Shown here piece after piece: positions 24,997-34,081 of a DNA stretch of 64,000 nt. A model generated the notes under the pieces. The model saw only the letters and a program-made list of their open reading frames with translations, did not search any database and was not told where the DNA came from. Origin of the DNA: Mycolicibacterium sp. GF69 (GTDB taxonomy: Bacteria; Actinomycetota; Actinomycetes; Mycobacteriales; Mycobacteriaceae); NCBI RefSeq assembly GCF_003284965.1, contig NZ_QMEW01000016.1:1-64000 (forward strand). The letters run 5' to 3'. A program made the translations under genes and the position numbers. Every line of letters begins with the position of its first letter. Position 1 is the stretch's first letter.

Positions 24997-27003
24997 ATGC
25001 TGGCCGGACTCTCACTCGGCACCGATATCAAGCGGTACTCCCGCGGCGCGATGCCGCGCATCGCTCTGGTGACGATCGTGGTGCTGCCGCTGCTGTACGG
25101 AGCGATGTATCTGTGGGCCTTCTGGAACCCGTTCGGCGAGGTGGACAAGGTGCCCGTCGCCCTGGTCAACGAGGACCGCGGCGCGATGGTGCAGGGCACG
25201 CAGCTGCGCGCCGGCGACCAGGTGGCCCAAGGGCTTTCGGAGTCCGGCGAACTGGACCTGGCCGAGGTCTCCGCCGCCGAGGCCGCCGACGGGCTTGCCG
25301 ACGGCCGGTACTACTTCACCATTACGGTGCCGGAGGACTTCAGCGCGGCGATCGCGTCGTCTGGCTCCGATGACCCGCACAAGGCGCAGATCCGGTTCGC
25401 CTTCAACGACGCCAACAACTACCTCGGCTCGATCATCGGCCAGAACGCCGCCCGCGAGGTGATCAACGAGGTCAACGCGCGGGTCGGCGCACAGACGGTG
25501 AACACCGTGTTGACCGCGGTGAGCGACGCCGGGCAGGGCCTGCGGCAGGCCGCCGACGGGGCTGGCCAGCTGTCGGCGGGCCTGGACACCGCCAACGACG
25601 GCGCCCACCAACTGGCCGCCGGATCGCGACTGCTGGCCGACAACCTCGGGGTCGCCCGCGCCGGCGCGACGCAACTCGCGGCGGGTACCCGTGAGCTGTC
25701 CTCGTCGGTGACCGCTGCCACCGACCCGCTGCTGACGACGCTCGACGTGGTCGGCGACCTAAACGTCGATCCGCAGGTCGTCGGTGAGGCAGCGACCCAT
25801 CTGAGCGCCGCGGCGCGATCGGTCACCGACCGGGTCGCCGCGCTCAACATCGACTACGCGCAGGCGGCGGTCGTGATCGACCAGGTGGTGGCCGGTTTGC
25901 GGACCAATCCCGACCCGGCCGTCCAGCATCTCGGCGAGACCCTGGCGCGGGTGCACACGGTGCTGGTGGCGCGCGGCATCGACCCCGCTACCGACGAAGG
26001 GCTGATCCGACTGCGTGACGGGGCCGCCCGGCTGGAGAGCGACCTTTCCGACCCGAACAGTCACCTGCGCACGGTGCTGACCAAGGTCTTCGACGGCGGG
26101 TTGAAGGCCGATCTCGTCCAACTGCGCGACGGCGTCACCGCTCTCGACGATGGTGCGCACCAACTGAGTTCAGGGTTGGTGCAGCTGGCCGACGGCGGTG
26201 AGCGACTGGCCGACGGTGCCGGTCAGCTCGCGTCGGGCACCGAGCAGTTACACGACGGCGCGGCGCTGTTGTCGACCAAGCTTGCGCAGGGCGCCGACCA
26301 GGTGCCGAAATGGACTCCAGAGCAACGCTTCCAGGTCGCCACGACGCTGTCCACCCCGATAGCGCTCGACGAGCAGACCGACAACCGCGCGGTAACGTTC
26401 GGGACCGGGTTCGCGCCGTTCTTCCTGCCGTTGGCGTTGTTCATCGGCGCGCTGATCATCTGGATGTTGTTGACGCCGTTGCAAGCTCGGCCCGTTGTGT
26501 ACGGGCTCAACGCGCTGCGGGTGGTGCTGGTGTCCTACTGGCCCGCGGTGCTGCTGGCGTTGTGTCAGGTGTTGGTGATGTACACGGTGGTGCATTTCGG
26601 CGTGGGGCTGCAGCCGAAGTACCCGATTCCGACGATCGCGTTCCTCGGGTTGGTTGGAGCGACGTTCCTCGCGTTGATCCAAGCGCTCAACGCGGTGTTC
26701 GGTGTCGCGATCGGCCGGGTCATCACGCTGGCGTTCCTGATGCTGCAACTGGTGTCGGCCGGCGGCATCTACCCGGTGGAGACAACCGCCCGGCCGTTCC
26801 AGCTGCTCCACCCGTTCGACCCGATGACGTACGCGGTCAACGGTTTACGCCAGTTGACAGTCGGCGGCGTCGATCATCGGCTGTGGGTGGCGATCGCTGT
26901 GCTCAGCGGAATCCTGTTGGCGTCGCTGGCCGCATCGTCGTGGGCGGCGCGACGGAACCGCCAGTACACCGTCGAGCGGCTGCATCCACCGGTCGAGGTG
27001 TAA
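24997..27003 (+). CDS. YhgE/Pip-domain membrane protein (ABC-2-like)
   Basis: 668 residues. An N-terminal membrane segment (VTIVVLPLLYGAMYLWAFW) with the typical NPFGEVDKVPVALVNEDRG is followed by a long extracytoplasmic stalk (about 60-440) that repeats DGAxQLAxGxxxLxDG, and then by about five C-terminal membrane segments, the YhgE/Pip topology. The family includes a phage receptor of lactococci and type VII secretion-linked proteins; here its substrate is unknown. ATG 24997 is nine nt after AAGGTGG; a TTG at 24991 overlapping the previous stop is less likely. Confidence 0.85.
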   Translation: MLAGLSLGTDIKRYSRGAMPRIALVTIVVLPLLYGAMYLWAFWNPFGEVDKVPVALVNEDRGAMVQGTQLRAGDQVAQGLSESGELDLAEVSAAEAADGLADGRYYFTITVPEDFSAAIASSGSDDPHKAQIRFAFNDANNYLGSIIGQNAAREVINEVNARVGAQTVNTVLTAVSDAGQGLRQAADGAGQLSAGLDTANDGAHQLAAGSRLLADNLGVARAGATQLAAGTRELSSSVTAATDPLLTTLDVVGDLNVDPQVVGEAATHLSAAARSVTDRVAALNIDYAQAAVVIDQVVAGLRTNPDPAVQHLGETLARVHTVLVARGIDPATDEGLIRLRDGAARLESDLSDPNSHLRTVLTKVFDGGLKADLVQLRDGVTALDDGAHQLSSGLVQLADGGERLADGAGQLASGTEQLHDGAALLSTKLAQGADQVPKWTPEQRFQVATTLSTPIALDEQTDNRAVTFGTGFAPFFLPLALFIGALIIWMLLTPLQARPVVYGLNALRVVLVSYWPAVLLALCQVLVMYTVVHFGVGLQPKYPIPTIAFLGLVGATFLALIQALNAVFGVAIGRVITLAFLMLQLVSAGGIYPVETTARPFQLLHPFDPMTYAVNGLRQLTVGGVDHRLWVAIAVLSGILLASLAASSWAARRNRQYTVERLHPPVEV

Positions 27004-27014
27004 GCGCCGGGCCG

Positions 27015-27869
27015 TCAGGGTTGTTCGAGCAGTCGCTGCGGGTGCAACCCGTCGACGGCGCCGACGAACGGCGGATGGATGCTGTAGCCGATCATGCGCC
27101 GGATGTCGTCGGAGACCTCTCGTGCGGTGTCGCGCGGTATGGAAAGGGTGTAGGCCTCCATCGGTCGCAGCCACGGCTGGCAGTACTGGGCGGTGACGGC
27201 GAGCCGGGCGTTCCCGGTGGTGTTGGCGCCTCCGCCATGCCAGAGCGTGCCGACGAAGAAGACACACGAGCCGGCCGGCATGACGACAGGTAACGCGGGA
27301 TCGTCGGGCCCGGGCCGACGCTTGCCCCAGCGGTGGCTGCCCGGATAGAGCACGGTGGCGCCGTTGTCGGCAGTGAAGTCGTCGATCGCCCAGATCGTCG
27401 CTGCGGCCAGCGGCGCCCGCGGCCGCGGGATCGGGTAGAACCCGTCGTCGTGGTGAGCCAGTTGGGCGGACTCCCCGGGCTGAATGTTGATGGCCTGCAA
27501 CGCCGAAAGCAGATAGTTGGCCATCAGGATCCGGTCGAGCACTGCGAGCACCCGCGGATGGTCGACGAGCCGGTCGCATATGCGGGTGCGGCTGAGCACG
27601 CTGTAGACGCGCTGGGTGTGGTGTCCTTCGAAGGAATTGCGCCCGGGATGCACCAGCCACGGTGCGACCGTCGCTTTGATCTGTCGGCACTCGTCGGCGC
27701 TGAGCAGGTTCTCCCAGATGAGGTAGCCGTCGTTGTCGAGGGCCGCCATGTCGGCGTCGACGATCGCGGGGTCGACCGTGGCGCCGTTGCTCGGTGTCCA
27801 CTTGTACCGGCGCGCCAGATCGTTTCTCAGGTCGTCGAGCGTGGTGACCGGATCGTCGTCGATGCTCAT
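27015..27869 (-). CDS. Phytanoyl-CoA dioxygenase (PhyH) family Fe(II)/2-oxoglutarate oxygenase
   Basis: 284 residues, double-stranded beta-helix fold. The iron facial triad is H140-x-D142 (in AHHDDGF) and a distal His in TLWHGGGAN near 211. PGSHRWG precedes it, as in PhyH and EctD families. Such enzymes hydroxylate small substrates with 2-oxoglutarate and oxygen. Start ATG 27869. It is convergent with the YhgE gene and lies downstream of the carotenoid oxygenase on the same strand, 125 nt apart, so it might share that promoter. Substrate not identifiable. Confidence 0.87.
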   Translation of the reverse strand: MSIDDDPVTTLDDLRNDLARRYKWTPSNGATVDPAIVDADMAALDNDGYLIWENLLSADECRQIKATVAPWLVHPGRNSFEGHHTQRVYSVLSRTRICDRLVDHPRVLAVLDRILMANYLLSALQAINIQPGESAQLAHHDDGFYPIPRPRAPLAAATIWAIDDFTADNGATVLYPGSHRWGKRRPGPDDPALPVVMPAGSCVFFVGTLWHGGGANTTGNARLAVTAQYCQPWLRPMEAYTLSIPRDTAREVSDDIRRMIGYSIHPPFVGAVDGLHPQRLLEQP

Positions 27870-27994
27870 CGGTAGCCCTCCCTCGCCGCGCCAGGCCTAC
27901 AGCAACAGTGGACCTCGCTCGGCGGCCGGTCAAGCATGGGGCCTCAACCGAAGAGCCTTTGGGCTCATTTGCGCCGTCGTGGGGTGTCGCCGCC

Positions 27995-29512
27995 TCAGCG
28001 GGGCCGCGGGACGAAACTGCCGTGGAACCCCTGCGGAATGTGGTGGGTCAAGTTGGCGGTTGCCACCGGCCCGGCGGCGATGTCGGCCGCGTCGAGGATC
28101 ACCAGCCGCGATGTGTGAGTCCGCGCTTGGTACTCCACCGACAGCACCCAACCGTCGTCCTCGGCGGCGGCGCCGGGTTTAGCGGCGAATACCGGCTCGC
28201 AGAAGCTGTTTCCCGCTTCGGGTGTGGTGTAAATCGCCGCTGAAGCGTCGCTCAGATCGAGTCTGGTGATCGAGTCATAGAACGAAGCGAGATGGTGGCG
28301 TGTGTTGAGGTAGGCATACCGGTGGTGTCTGCCCTCGAATGCCTCGTTGTGGCGGGGGAACTCGCCGGGGAGCTCGGAGAGGGCTTCGGCGTGGACCCGT
28401 CCGGTACGCGTGATGCGGAACCTCATGAACGTCGAGGGCGCATCGTCGAGTGGGGCGACGTGGAATCGGCTGAGCCGCTGCAGTAGTCGGCCGTCGTCGT
28501 AGGTGATCGCATCGACGACGGTGTCGCCGTCGTCGTCGTAGGCGTTGCTGAGGTGGAACATCAGCACGGCGTCGTATTCGATGGTGCGAATCTTGCCGCC
28601 GTCCCGCGGGACCAGCACGAAGACGCTGCCCCGTTCGGGCCGGTATCTCATGGCGTCACCCATCGGTTTGCGCCCCAACACGATCGGCAGCGCATCCGGG
28701 ATGATCGGCGACACCACGAACACCAGATGGCTCTGGGTGAGCGCGAAGTCGTGCACCATGGCGACGTAGGGCAGGCGGGCCGAACGGAAGTGCTTCAGCC
28801 GGCCGGCCGGGTCGGTGCGGTAGATCCGTAGATGCGCTCGCGGGATGAACTCGACGCCGAAGTTGAACATTTCGCCGGTGCGCGGGCAGAAGCACGGATG
28901 CGCCGAGTACGACCCCACCCACCGCAACTCCCCGCCGAACCGGCGGATGCCGACGGTGTCCAGTGTCTGCGGGTCGATCTCGGTCGGCGGGCCGCCCTCC
29001 CACAGGGCATAGAGCCGGCCGGCATGTTCAACGACGTTGGTATTGGCCAGATTCGGCGGGAGGCGACCGATGTTGGCCTTCATTCCGCCGGGCGCAGCGG
29101 TGCCCAGGTGGTAGCGCCCCGTCTTGCCCAGATAGTGGTTGGTCCGCACGTAGCGGTTCTTGAAGTGGACCGCCCCGTCGGCGATGGTGAACGCCGAGAG
29201 CATGCCGTCGCCGTCGAACAGGTGATGTAAGGGCCGACCACTGTGGTCCTGCCATCGCCCGGGTCCGTTGCGGTACAGGGTCCCGTCGAGCTCTGCCGGA
29301 ATGGTTCCGTCGATGTCGTCGACCCGGTAGTCGTATTCGACCAGTTGCGGCTCACTGACCCCGAGGCTGCGTCGGTCGGCGTCGCTGAAAGTCGCCAACT
29401 GGGCCGTCAACTGGTCTCGTTCGCCGACCGGAAGGGATGCCAGGTAGCGATGTAGTTCGGGGAGCCCGGGCCCATCGGTCGATGTGCGGGCGTGCATCGG
29501 AGTCTGGGTCAC
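27995..29512 (-). CDS. Carotenoid cleavage oxygenase family protein
   Basis: 505 residues, seven-bladed propeller family (RPE65/CCO) that splits carotenoid or related double bonds with non-haem iron. The four His ligands are visible in SAHPCF, MVHDFAL, MFHLSNAY and the C-terminal FHGSF. A mycobacterial relative is Rv0654. GTG 29512 is chosen because AGAGGAG lies eight nt upstream; a TTG 33 nt earlier would put the start within the operator palindrome. Divergent from a TetR regulator, so its expression is probably repressed by that protein through the palindrome at 29529. Confidence 0.9.
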   Translation of the reverse strand: MTQTPMHARTSTDGPGLPELHRYLASLPVGERDQLTAQLATFSDADRRSLGVSEPQLVEYDYRVDDIDGTIPAELDGTLYRNGPGRWQDHSGRPLHHLFDGDGMLSAFTIADGAVHFKNRYVRTNHYLGKTGRYHLGTAAPGGMKANIGRLPPNLANTNVVEHAGRLYALWEGGPPTEIDPQTLDTVGIRRFGGELRWVGSYSAHPCFCPRTGEMFNFGVEFIPRAHLRIYRTDPAGRLKHFRSARLPYVAMVHDFALTQSHLVFVVSPIIPDALPIVLGRKPMGDAMRYRPERGSVFVLVPRDGGKIRTIEYDAVLMFHLSNAYDDDGDTVVDAITYDDGRLLQRLSRFHVAPLDDAPSTFMRFRITRTGRVHAEALSELPGEFPRHNEAFEGRHHRYAYLNTRHHLASFYDSITRLDLSDASAAIYTTPEAGNSFCEPVFAAKPGAAAEDDGWVLSVEYQARTHTSRLVILDAADIAAGPVATANLTHHIPQGFHGSFVPRPR

Positions 29513-29528
29513 CGGGAGGGCTCCTCTA

Positions 29529-29558
29529 CTGAGACTGAAAGTCAATCTAGTCTCAGTT
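29529..29558. promoter_or_regulatory. Inverted repeat between carotenoid oxygenase and tetR, likely TetR operator
   Basis: Nine-base arms ACTGAGACT and AGTCTCAGT, exact inverted copies separated by 12 nt. It is 17 nt upstream of the oxygenase start and 39 nt upstream of the divergent tetR start, placed to control both genes. Confidence 0.75.
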
Positions 29559-29596
29559 CGGGGTTGGCCGCAATGGTGCTGCGGTAGAAAGAGACG

Positions 29597-30154
29597 GTGG
29601 CCAGGACTCGTTCATCGGCGCAGCTGGTGCAGGCCGCACTCGAGTTGATCGCCGAGAGCGGGATCGACCGGCTGACCTTGAGCCAGGTCGCAGCGCGCGC
29701 CGACGTCTCACGCGCCACCGCGTACCGCGAGTTCGGCGACAGGGACGGATTGCTGAGTGCGATCGCTGCGCAGGAGATCGGCGCGATGATCAGCGTCACC
29801 CTCGAAGACCTCGATCAGGAGGCCGACCTCACGGCGCAGGTGACCACGGTCGTCACCGCTGCTTTACGGTTTCTCCGCAGCCACCGGGCGTTCGTTTACG
29901 TCCGCGATCACGAGCCGCACTGGCTGCTGTCGATCGCGCTGCCCGTCGAGGATGCCCGGATGAGCCTGGTGCGGACCGTGGCCGCGATGGTGGCCACGGC
30001 GATACCGGACGACGACTGGCTCGCGATGACGCCCGTGGCCGCGGCCGAGGTCGTCGTCCGGACCGTCCTGTCGCACACACTCATCGAGGACAGTGCGTTG
30101 ACTGACGAGGAAGTGGCAGAGGTGGTCAGCCGCGCCATCGCCCGACGCGGGTGA
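29597..30154 (+). CDS. TetR-family repressor
   Basis: 185 residues. N-terminal helix-turn-helix at about 8-55 (LIAESGIDRLTLSQVAARADVSR with AYREFGDRDGL), then a variable all-helical ligand-binding domain. GTG 29597. Divergent from the carotenoid oxygenase gene with a perfect inverted repeat between them, so its most likely target is that promoter and its own. The ligand may be a carotenoid-derived or other lipophilic compound, but that is inference. Confidence 0.92.
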   Translation: MARTRSSAQLVQAALELIAESGIDRLTLSQVAARADVSRATAYREFGDRDGLLSAIAAQEIGAMISVTLEDLDQEADLTAQVTTVVTAALRFLRSHRAFVYVRDHEPHWLLSIALPVEDARMSLVRTVAAMVATAIPDDDWLAMTPVAAAEVVVRTVLSHTLIEDSALTDEEVAEVVSRAIARRG

Positions 30155-30248
30155 GGCCCAACCTTTGATTCGCATGCTCAAAATGTAAGGTTTGCATGTT
30201 AACCTTTAAATTACATCGAGAGAATACAAGGTTGGAGTACGACACAAA
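30155..30248. promoter_or_regulatory. AT-richer promoter region of the Fic gene with AAGGTT/AACCTT repeats
   Basis: This 94-nt stretch is clearly more AT-rich than the surroundings. AAGGTT and AACCTT form an inverted pair (about 30190-30212), and further AACCTT and AAGGTT copies occur just before and after. This pattern is suited to an autoregulatory repressor site. No tRNA-like duplication was seen. Confidence 0.4.
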
Positions 30249-31424
30249 ATGGATGCGGCCCTCCGAGAGAGTCCGATCGGAGAAGTCGTCCCGATTCATG
30301 GGTTCGATCCACGCTTCAATGAGGAGTACGACCACTTCGCGTACATCCCAGACGACCTTCCTGATCTTGTCGTCCTAGAACCGATCACATACGCGATGGT
30401 GGTTGACGCCACCGCTGCACTCGCACGCGCAGATCAAGCGGCGGCGCTGCTCCCAAACCCGAGCCTGCTGGCGCGCCCCGCGATCCGCCGTGAAGCCGTA
30501 AGTACGTCCGCGCTAGAAGGGACCTTTGCGGCTCTAACGGACGTTTTCGAAGCGGATTTTCTCGATCCTCATCAGATGTCCGGATCGGTAAGTGAAGTGC
30601 ACAACTACGTGCGTGCCGCGGAAACGGCCTACGGATGGCTGAGTGAAGGCCGTCCTCTCAGCGTCAGCATGCTGGAGAGCCTGCACGAGTTGTTGGTCAA
30701 AGGGACGCGGAGCGACGGCCCCGAGGCGGGCCACGTCCGGACCACACAAGTGTTCATAGGTGCCGGTCGCCGCCGAGTCACCGAATGTCGCTTTGTTCCT
30801 CCACCTCCTGACGACCGCTTACACAGCGGCCTGCGGCAGTGGGAAGCATGGATCAACGCGCCGCATTCGTCCCTCTCTTCGATAGTCAGACTGGCACTCG
30901 GTCACTATCAGTTCGAAGCGCTACACCCGTTCAACGACGGTAACGGCAGGTTGGGGCGGCTGGTGTGTGCGCTCCAACTCCAGCTATATGGCAATCTTCA
31001 GAACCCCATCCTGAACATCGCGCCGTGGCTGGAGCGGAATCGCGAGGAGTACCAAGGTCAACTCCTGAGCGTGTCGCTCACTGGTGTCTGGGATCCCTGG
31101 GTTCAATTCATCTGTGCAGCAATACAAGCTGAAGCTATTGAAGTCATCGGCCGCGTGAACCGCCTCCACGACATCCGCGAGCGTTTCAAGACAGTGCTCG
31201 CTGATGCTGGTGCAAAAGGGGTGTCACTGAGGATCGCAGAGGACCTTATCGGCTACCCCATGATTACTGCGCAGTTTGCCAGTGATGTGTACGGGGTGTC
31301 CTACCCGGCGGCGAACAGTGCTATCCAGCGCCTAATCCAGGTCGGCATCCTGCGTCAGCGAAGCGAAGGCAACTACAGCCGAATCTTCGCCTGCGATGCC
31401 GTGTTGAGTGCTCTGGAGGGATAG
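30249..31424 (+). CDS. Fic-domain protein, probably AMP transferase
   Basis: 391 residues. Complete Fic motif HPFNDGNGRLGR at 226-237 with the catalytic His. An inhibitory-helix motif of the (S/T)xxxE(G/N) kind lies N-terminal at T86-E90-G91 (STSALEG), the class II arrangement that self-inhibits. N-terminal Fic_N-like and C-terminal winged-helix regions flank it, as in the SoFic type. It should transfer AMP from ATP onto Ser/Thr/Tyr of an unknown target. The codon use is less GC-biased than its neighbours and no antitoxin gene is adjacent. It lies between tetR and tRNA-Tyr, suggesting acquisition by transfer. Confidence 0.9.
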   Translation: MDAALRESPIGEVVPIHGFDPRFNEEYDHFAYIPDDLPDLVVLEPITYAMVVDATAALARADQAAALLPNPSLLARPAIRREAVSTSALEGTFAALTDVFEADFLDPHQMSGSVSEVHNYVRAAETAYGWLSEGRPLSVSMLESLHELLVKGTRSDGPEAGHVRTTQVFIGAGRRRVTECRFVPPPPDDRLHSGLRQWEAWINAPHSSLSSIVRLALGHYQFEALHPFNDGNGRLGRLVCALQLQLYGNLQNPILNIAPWLERNREEYQGQLLSVSLTGVWDPWVQFICAAIQAEAIEVIGRVNRLHDIRERFKTVLADAGAKGVSLRIAEDLIGYPMITAQFASDVYGVSYPAANSAIQRLIQVGILRQRSEGNYSRIFACDAVLSALEG

Positions 31425-31426
31425 CA

Positions 31427-31522
31427 GACCCCACGCCCGACCTGACGGCCGTGGCGGACGCTTTCGACATGCCGCTGCGACTGCTGCGGACGGACTGCAG
31501 ACGACCGGCGTCCGAACTGTGA
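31427..31522 (+). pseudogene. Possible remnant of a helix-turn-helix regulator C terminus
   Basis: A 32-codon open stretch ending in TGA, with no start codon in frame near it, reads [23 protein letters not shown]. This resembles the last helix of XRE-type regulators (NPTxxTLxALAxxFxVPxxYFFD pattern). It lies between the Fic stop and tRNA-Tyr. The likeness is short and may be chance. Confidence 0.3.
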
Positions 31523-31553
31523 TCGCAGCGGACAGAACCGGATGTGCCCAGAG

Positions 31554-31636
31554 TGGCAGGTAGTGGATTCGAACCACTGTAGGCATACGCCGACGGATTT
31601 ACAGTCCGCTCCCATTGGCCGCTCGGGCAACCTGCC
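31554..31636 (-). tRNA. tRNA-Tyr (anticodon GUA)
   Basis: 83 nt with the acceptor GGCAGGT paired with ACCTGCC, discriminator A, no encoded CCA. The anticodon loop CUGUAAA carries GUA. A long variable arm makes it class II, as expected for bacterial tRNA-Tyr, and the T loop is UUCGAAU. Its 3' end faces the Fic gene, the side where tRNA-targeting elements insert. Confidence 0.95.
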
Positions 31637-31754
31637 TGGGTGCTGCACCGCCGGGCGACCCGGTTTGGTGCGACTTGCAGGGTACAACGAGGATGGGCCT
31701 AGGACGAAAACGGCACCCGACCGTGCAGCAGACCATCAAGGAGGAACGGAACCC

Positions 31755-32246
31755 ATGGCGGATTCATCGTTCGACGTCGTGAGCAAGGTCGACCGCCAGG
31801 AGGTGGACAACGCACTGAACCAGGCCGCCAAGGAGCTGGCCACCCGCTACGACTTCCGCGGCACCGACACCTCGATCGAGTGGCAGGGCGAGGAAACGGT
31901 CGTCATCACCAGCTCGACCGAGGAGCGCGCAAAGGCCGCCGTCGACGTGTTCAAGGAGAAGCTGGTCCGCCGCGACATCTCGATGAAAGCCTTCGACGCC
32001 GGCGACCCCCAGGCATCCGGCAAGACCTACAAGGTCAGCGGCCAGATCAAACAGGGCATCACCAGCGAGCAGGCCAAGAAGATCACCAAGCTCATCCGCG
32101 ACGACGGCCCCAAGGGCGTCAAGGCGCAGATCCAGGGCGAGGAAATCCGCGTCAGCTCCAAGAAGCGCGACGACCTTCAGGCGGTTCAGGCCCTCCTTCG
32201 GGGTGCGGATCTCGACGTGGCGCTGCAGTTCGTCAACTACCGCTGA
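31755..32246 (+). CDS. yajQ: YajQ family nucleotide-binding protein
   Basis: 163 residues, two ferredoxin-like halves typical of YajQ (start [20 protein letters not shown], later [12 protein letters not shown] and the C-terminal [12 protein letters not shown]). Homologues in other bacteria bind cyclic di-GMP or nucleotides; the mycobacterial gene corresponds to Rv0566c. ATG 31755 has AAGGAGGAA upstream. It marks the beginning of the block that follows the M. tuberculosis order Rv0566c to Rv0553 in this window. Confidence 0.93.
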   Translation: MADSSFDVVSKVDRQEVDNALNQAAKELATRYDFRGTDTSIEWQGEETVVITSSTEERAKAAVDVFKEKLVRRDISMKAFDAGDPQASGKTYKVSGQIKQGITSEQAKKITKLIRDDGPKGVKAQIQGEEIRVSSKKRDDLQAVQALLRGADLDVALQFVNYR

Positions 32247-32468
32247 GCCACGGGCGCGCGGCGCACGGGCGACTCTTCGATCAATCTGATCGAAACTCGA
32301 GCGTGTGCCGCGCCGGTGGCGAATTGCCGCTAGCGGCCCAGGTCGGATGCGCGGCGCAGTGGCGCATTCCACGCGGCGCCCCGGCACCCGCGCGATCGGC
32401 CCGCCGTCACACCCCGAATTGCCTTTACGGTACGTCCGTCCAGGTCAGCGGCTCTGACGGAGGTGGCG
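32247..32468. other. Gene-free stretch between yajQ and the ABC operon
   Basis: 222 nt without a supportable gene. A short inverted pair, CGATCAATCTGATCG near 32278, may end yajQ transcription. No clear operator is seen for the ABC operon. Confidence 0.3.
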
Positions 32469-33293
32469 ATGGCGGCCGTGCCGACTCTCCGTACGACGTC
32501 TGCGCCCCCTGCGGCCGGCCCCCGGAGCCCGTCGAAGAACTCTCTCTTTGTCGCCCTGGCGGGGCTCAGCCTCGTCGGCGTCGTCGCGGCCTGGGCGCTG
32601 CTGGTCCGGCTGCAGATCTTCTCCCCTTCGCTGCTTCCCTCCCCCGCCGACGTCGTGGCGGCCGCCCGGGAGATGTACGCCCAGGGCACCCTCGTCGACG
32701 ACGCCGCAGCCAGCTTCCGGCGCGCGCTCAGCGGATTCCTGCTCGGCTCGGCGCTGGCCATCATCGCCGGCAGCCTGACCGGCCGCAGTCGTATCGCGCG
32801 CGTCCTGCTCGAACCCACCATCCAGGTGATCCGGCCGATCCCCGCGATCGCGCTCGTCCCGCTGGCGATCCTCTGGTTCGGCATCGGCGAGGAATCCAAA
32901 CTGTTCCTCACCACGCTCGGCGTGTTCTTCCCGGTTTGGGTGAACACCCACGCCGGCATCTCCTCCACCCGCGCCGACTATCTGCGCGTCGCGGCATGCC
33001 TGGGGGCGTCGCGCCGCCAGGTCTTCACCTCGGTGGTGCTGCCCGCCGCGCTGCCCTTCATCCTTACCGGGCTACGCCAGGGCATCGCGATGTCGTTGAT
33101 TCTCATCGTCGCCTCCGAACAGGCCGGTGTGACCGAAGGACTCGGGTTCCGACTCGACCAGGCCCGGCTGTTCAGCCAACCCGACCGGCTCTTCGCCTGC
33201 CTGATCGCGCTCGGGGTCGTCGGCGCGCTGGCCGATCAGCTGTTCCACCGCGGCACCCGTCGCTTCGTCCGATGGGCGAGTGAACAGTCATGA
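32469..33293 (+). CDS. ABC transporter permease (NitT/TauT, SsuC/TauC type)
   Basis: 274 residues, about six membrane segments, with the permease EAA-like loop in YLRVAACLGASRRQVFTSVVLPAALPFI. It belongs to the nitrate/sulfonate/taurine class of permeases. ATG 32469 is five nt after GGAGG; a GTG at 32463 sits inside the ribosome site. Its stop overlaps the ATPase start (ATGA). First gene of a five-gene coupled operon with binding protein, asparaginase and M20 peptidase. Confidence 0.9.
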   Translation: MAAVPTLRTTSAPPAAGPRSPSKNSLFVALAGLSLVGVVAAWALLVRLQIFSPSLLPSPADVVAAAREMYAQGTLVDDAAASFRRALSGFLLGSALAIIAGSLTGRSRIARVLLEPTIQVIRPIPAIALVPLAILWFGIGEESKLFLTTLGVFFPVWVNTHAGISSTRADYLRVAACLGASRRQVFTSVVLPAALPFILTGLRQGIAMSLILIVASEQAGVTEGLGFRLDQARLFSQPDRLFACLIALGVVGALADQLFHRGTRRFVRWASEQS

Positions 33294-34081
33294 CCGCGGC
33301 CGGCATCGGAATCTCCGCTTTGACAGTGGAATACGCCATCGGCAGCCGGGTGCTCAGCGACCTCGACCTGACCATCGATGCCGGCGCGTTCCTGGCGCTG
33401 CTCGGCCCGTCCGGGTGCGGCAAGTCGACACTGCTCAACTGTGTGGCCGGTTTCGTGACGCCGACCGCCGGGCAGGTCTCGTTCAACGGTGCCCTGGTGA
33501 CCGGTCCCGGCCGCGAACGCGGTGTCGTGTTCCAACGCGACGTGCTGTTCCCGTGGACATCGGTTGCGGGAAACATCTCGTTCGCGCTGCGTGTGGCGAG
33601 AGTTCCTCGGGCGCAACGGCACCAGCGGATCGCCGCGCTGCTGGACACCGTGGGTCTGCCGCGCGACGTGGAAGCCAAGCTGCCGCACGAACTCTCGGGT
33701 GGAATGCGTCAGCGGGTCGGTATCGCCCGCGCGCTGGCCAACAGCCCGCAGGTCCTGTTGATGGACGAGCCGTTCGGCGCGCTCGACGCGTTGACCCGCT
33801 CGCAGATGCAGGACCTCGCAATCGATCTGTGGGAGCGGACCGGCACCACCATCGTCTTCGTCACTCACGACGTGGATGAGGCCATCCGTATCGCATCGTC
33901 GATCGTCGTGATGGCCTCCGACGGCACGATCGTCGACCACTTCGACAATCCGCTGCCCCGTCCCCGCGCCGCCAGCCGCGTCGCCGAATTCGCCGACTAC
34001 GCACCGCTTCGGCGACGGCTTCACGACCTTCTTCGCCCCGACCAGATTTCCACCCGCCATCGCTCCGGAGGCCCGACATGA
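33290..34081 (+). CDS. ABC transporter ATP-binding protein (SsuB/TauB type)
   Basis: 263 residues. Intact motifs: Walker A GPSGCGKST, Q-loop VFQRDVLFPW, signature LSGGMRQR, Walker B LLMDEPFGALD and switch THDVDEA. It belongs to the nitrate/sulfonate/taurine import class. ATG 33290 overlaps the permease stop and its own stop overlaps the binding-protein start, so the three parts of the importer are made together. Confidence 0.93.
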   Translation: MTAAGIGISALTVEYAIGSRVLSDLDLTIDAGAFLALLGPSGCGKSTLLNCVAGFVTPTAGQVSFNGALVTGPGRERGVVFQRDVLFPWTSVAGNISFALRVARVPRAQRHQRIAALLDTVGLPRDVEAKLPHELSGGMRQRVGIARALANSPQVLLMDEPFGALDALTRSQMQDLAIDLWERTGTTIVFVTHDVDEAIRIASSIVVMASDGTIVDHFDNPLPRPRAASRVAEFADYAPLRRRLHDLLRPDQISTRHRSGGPT

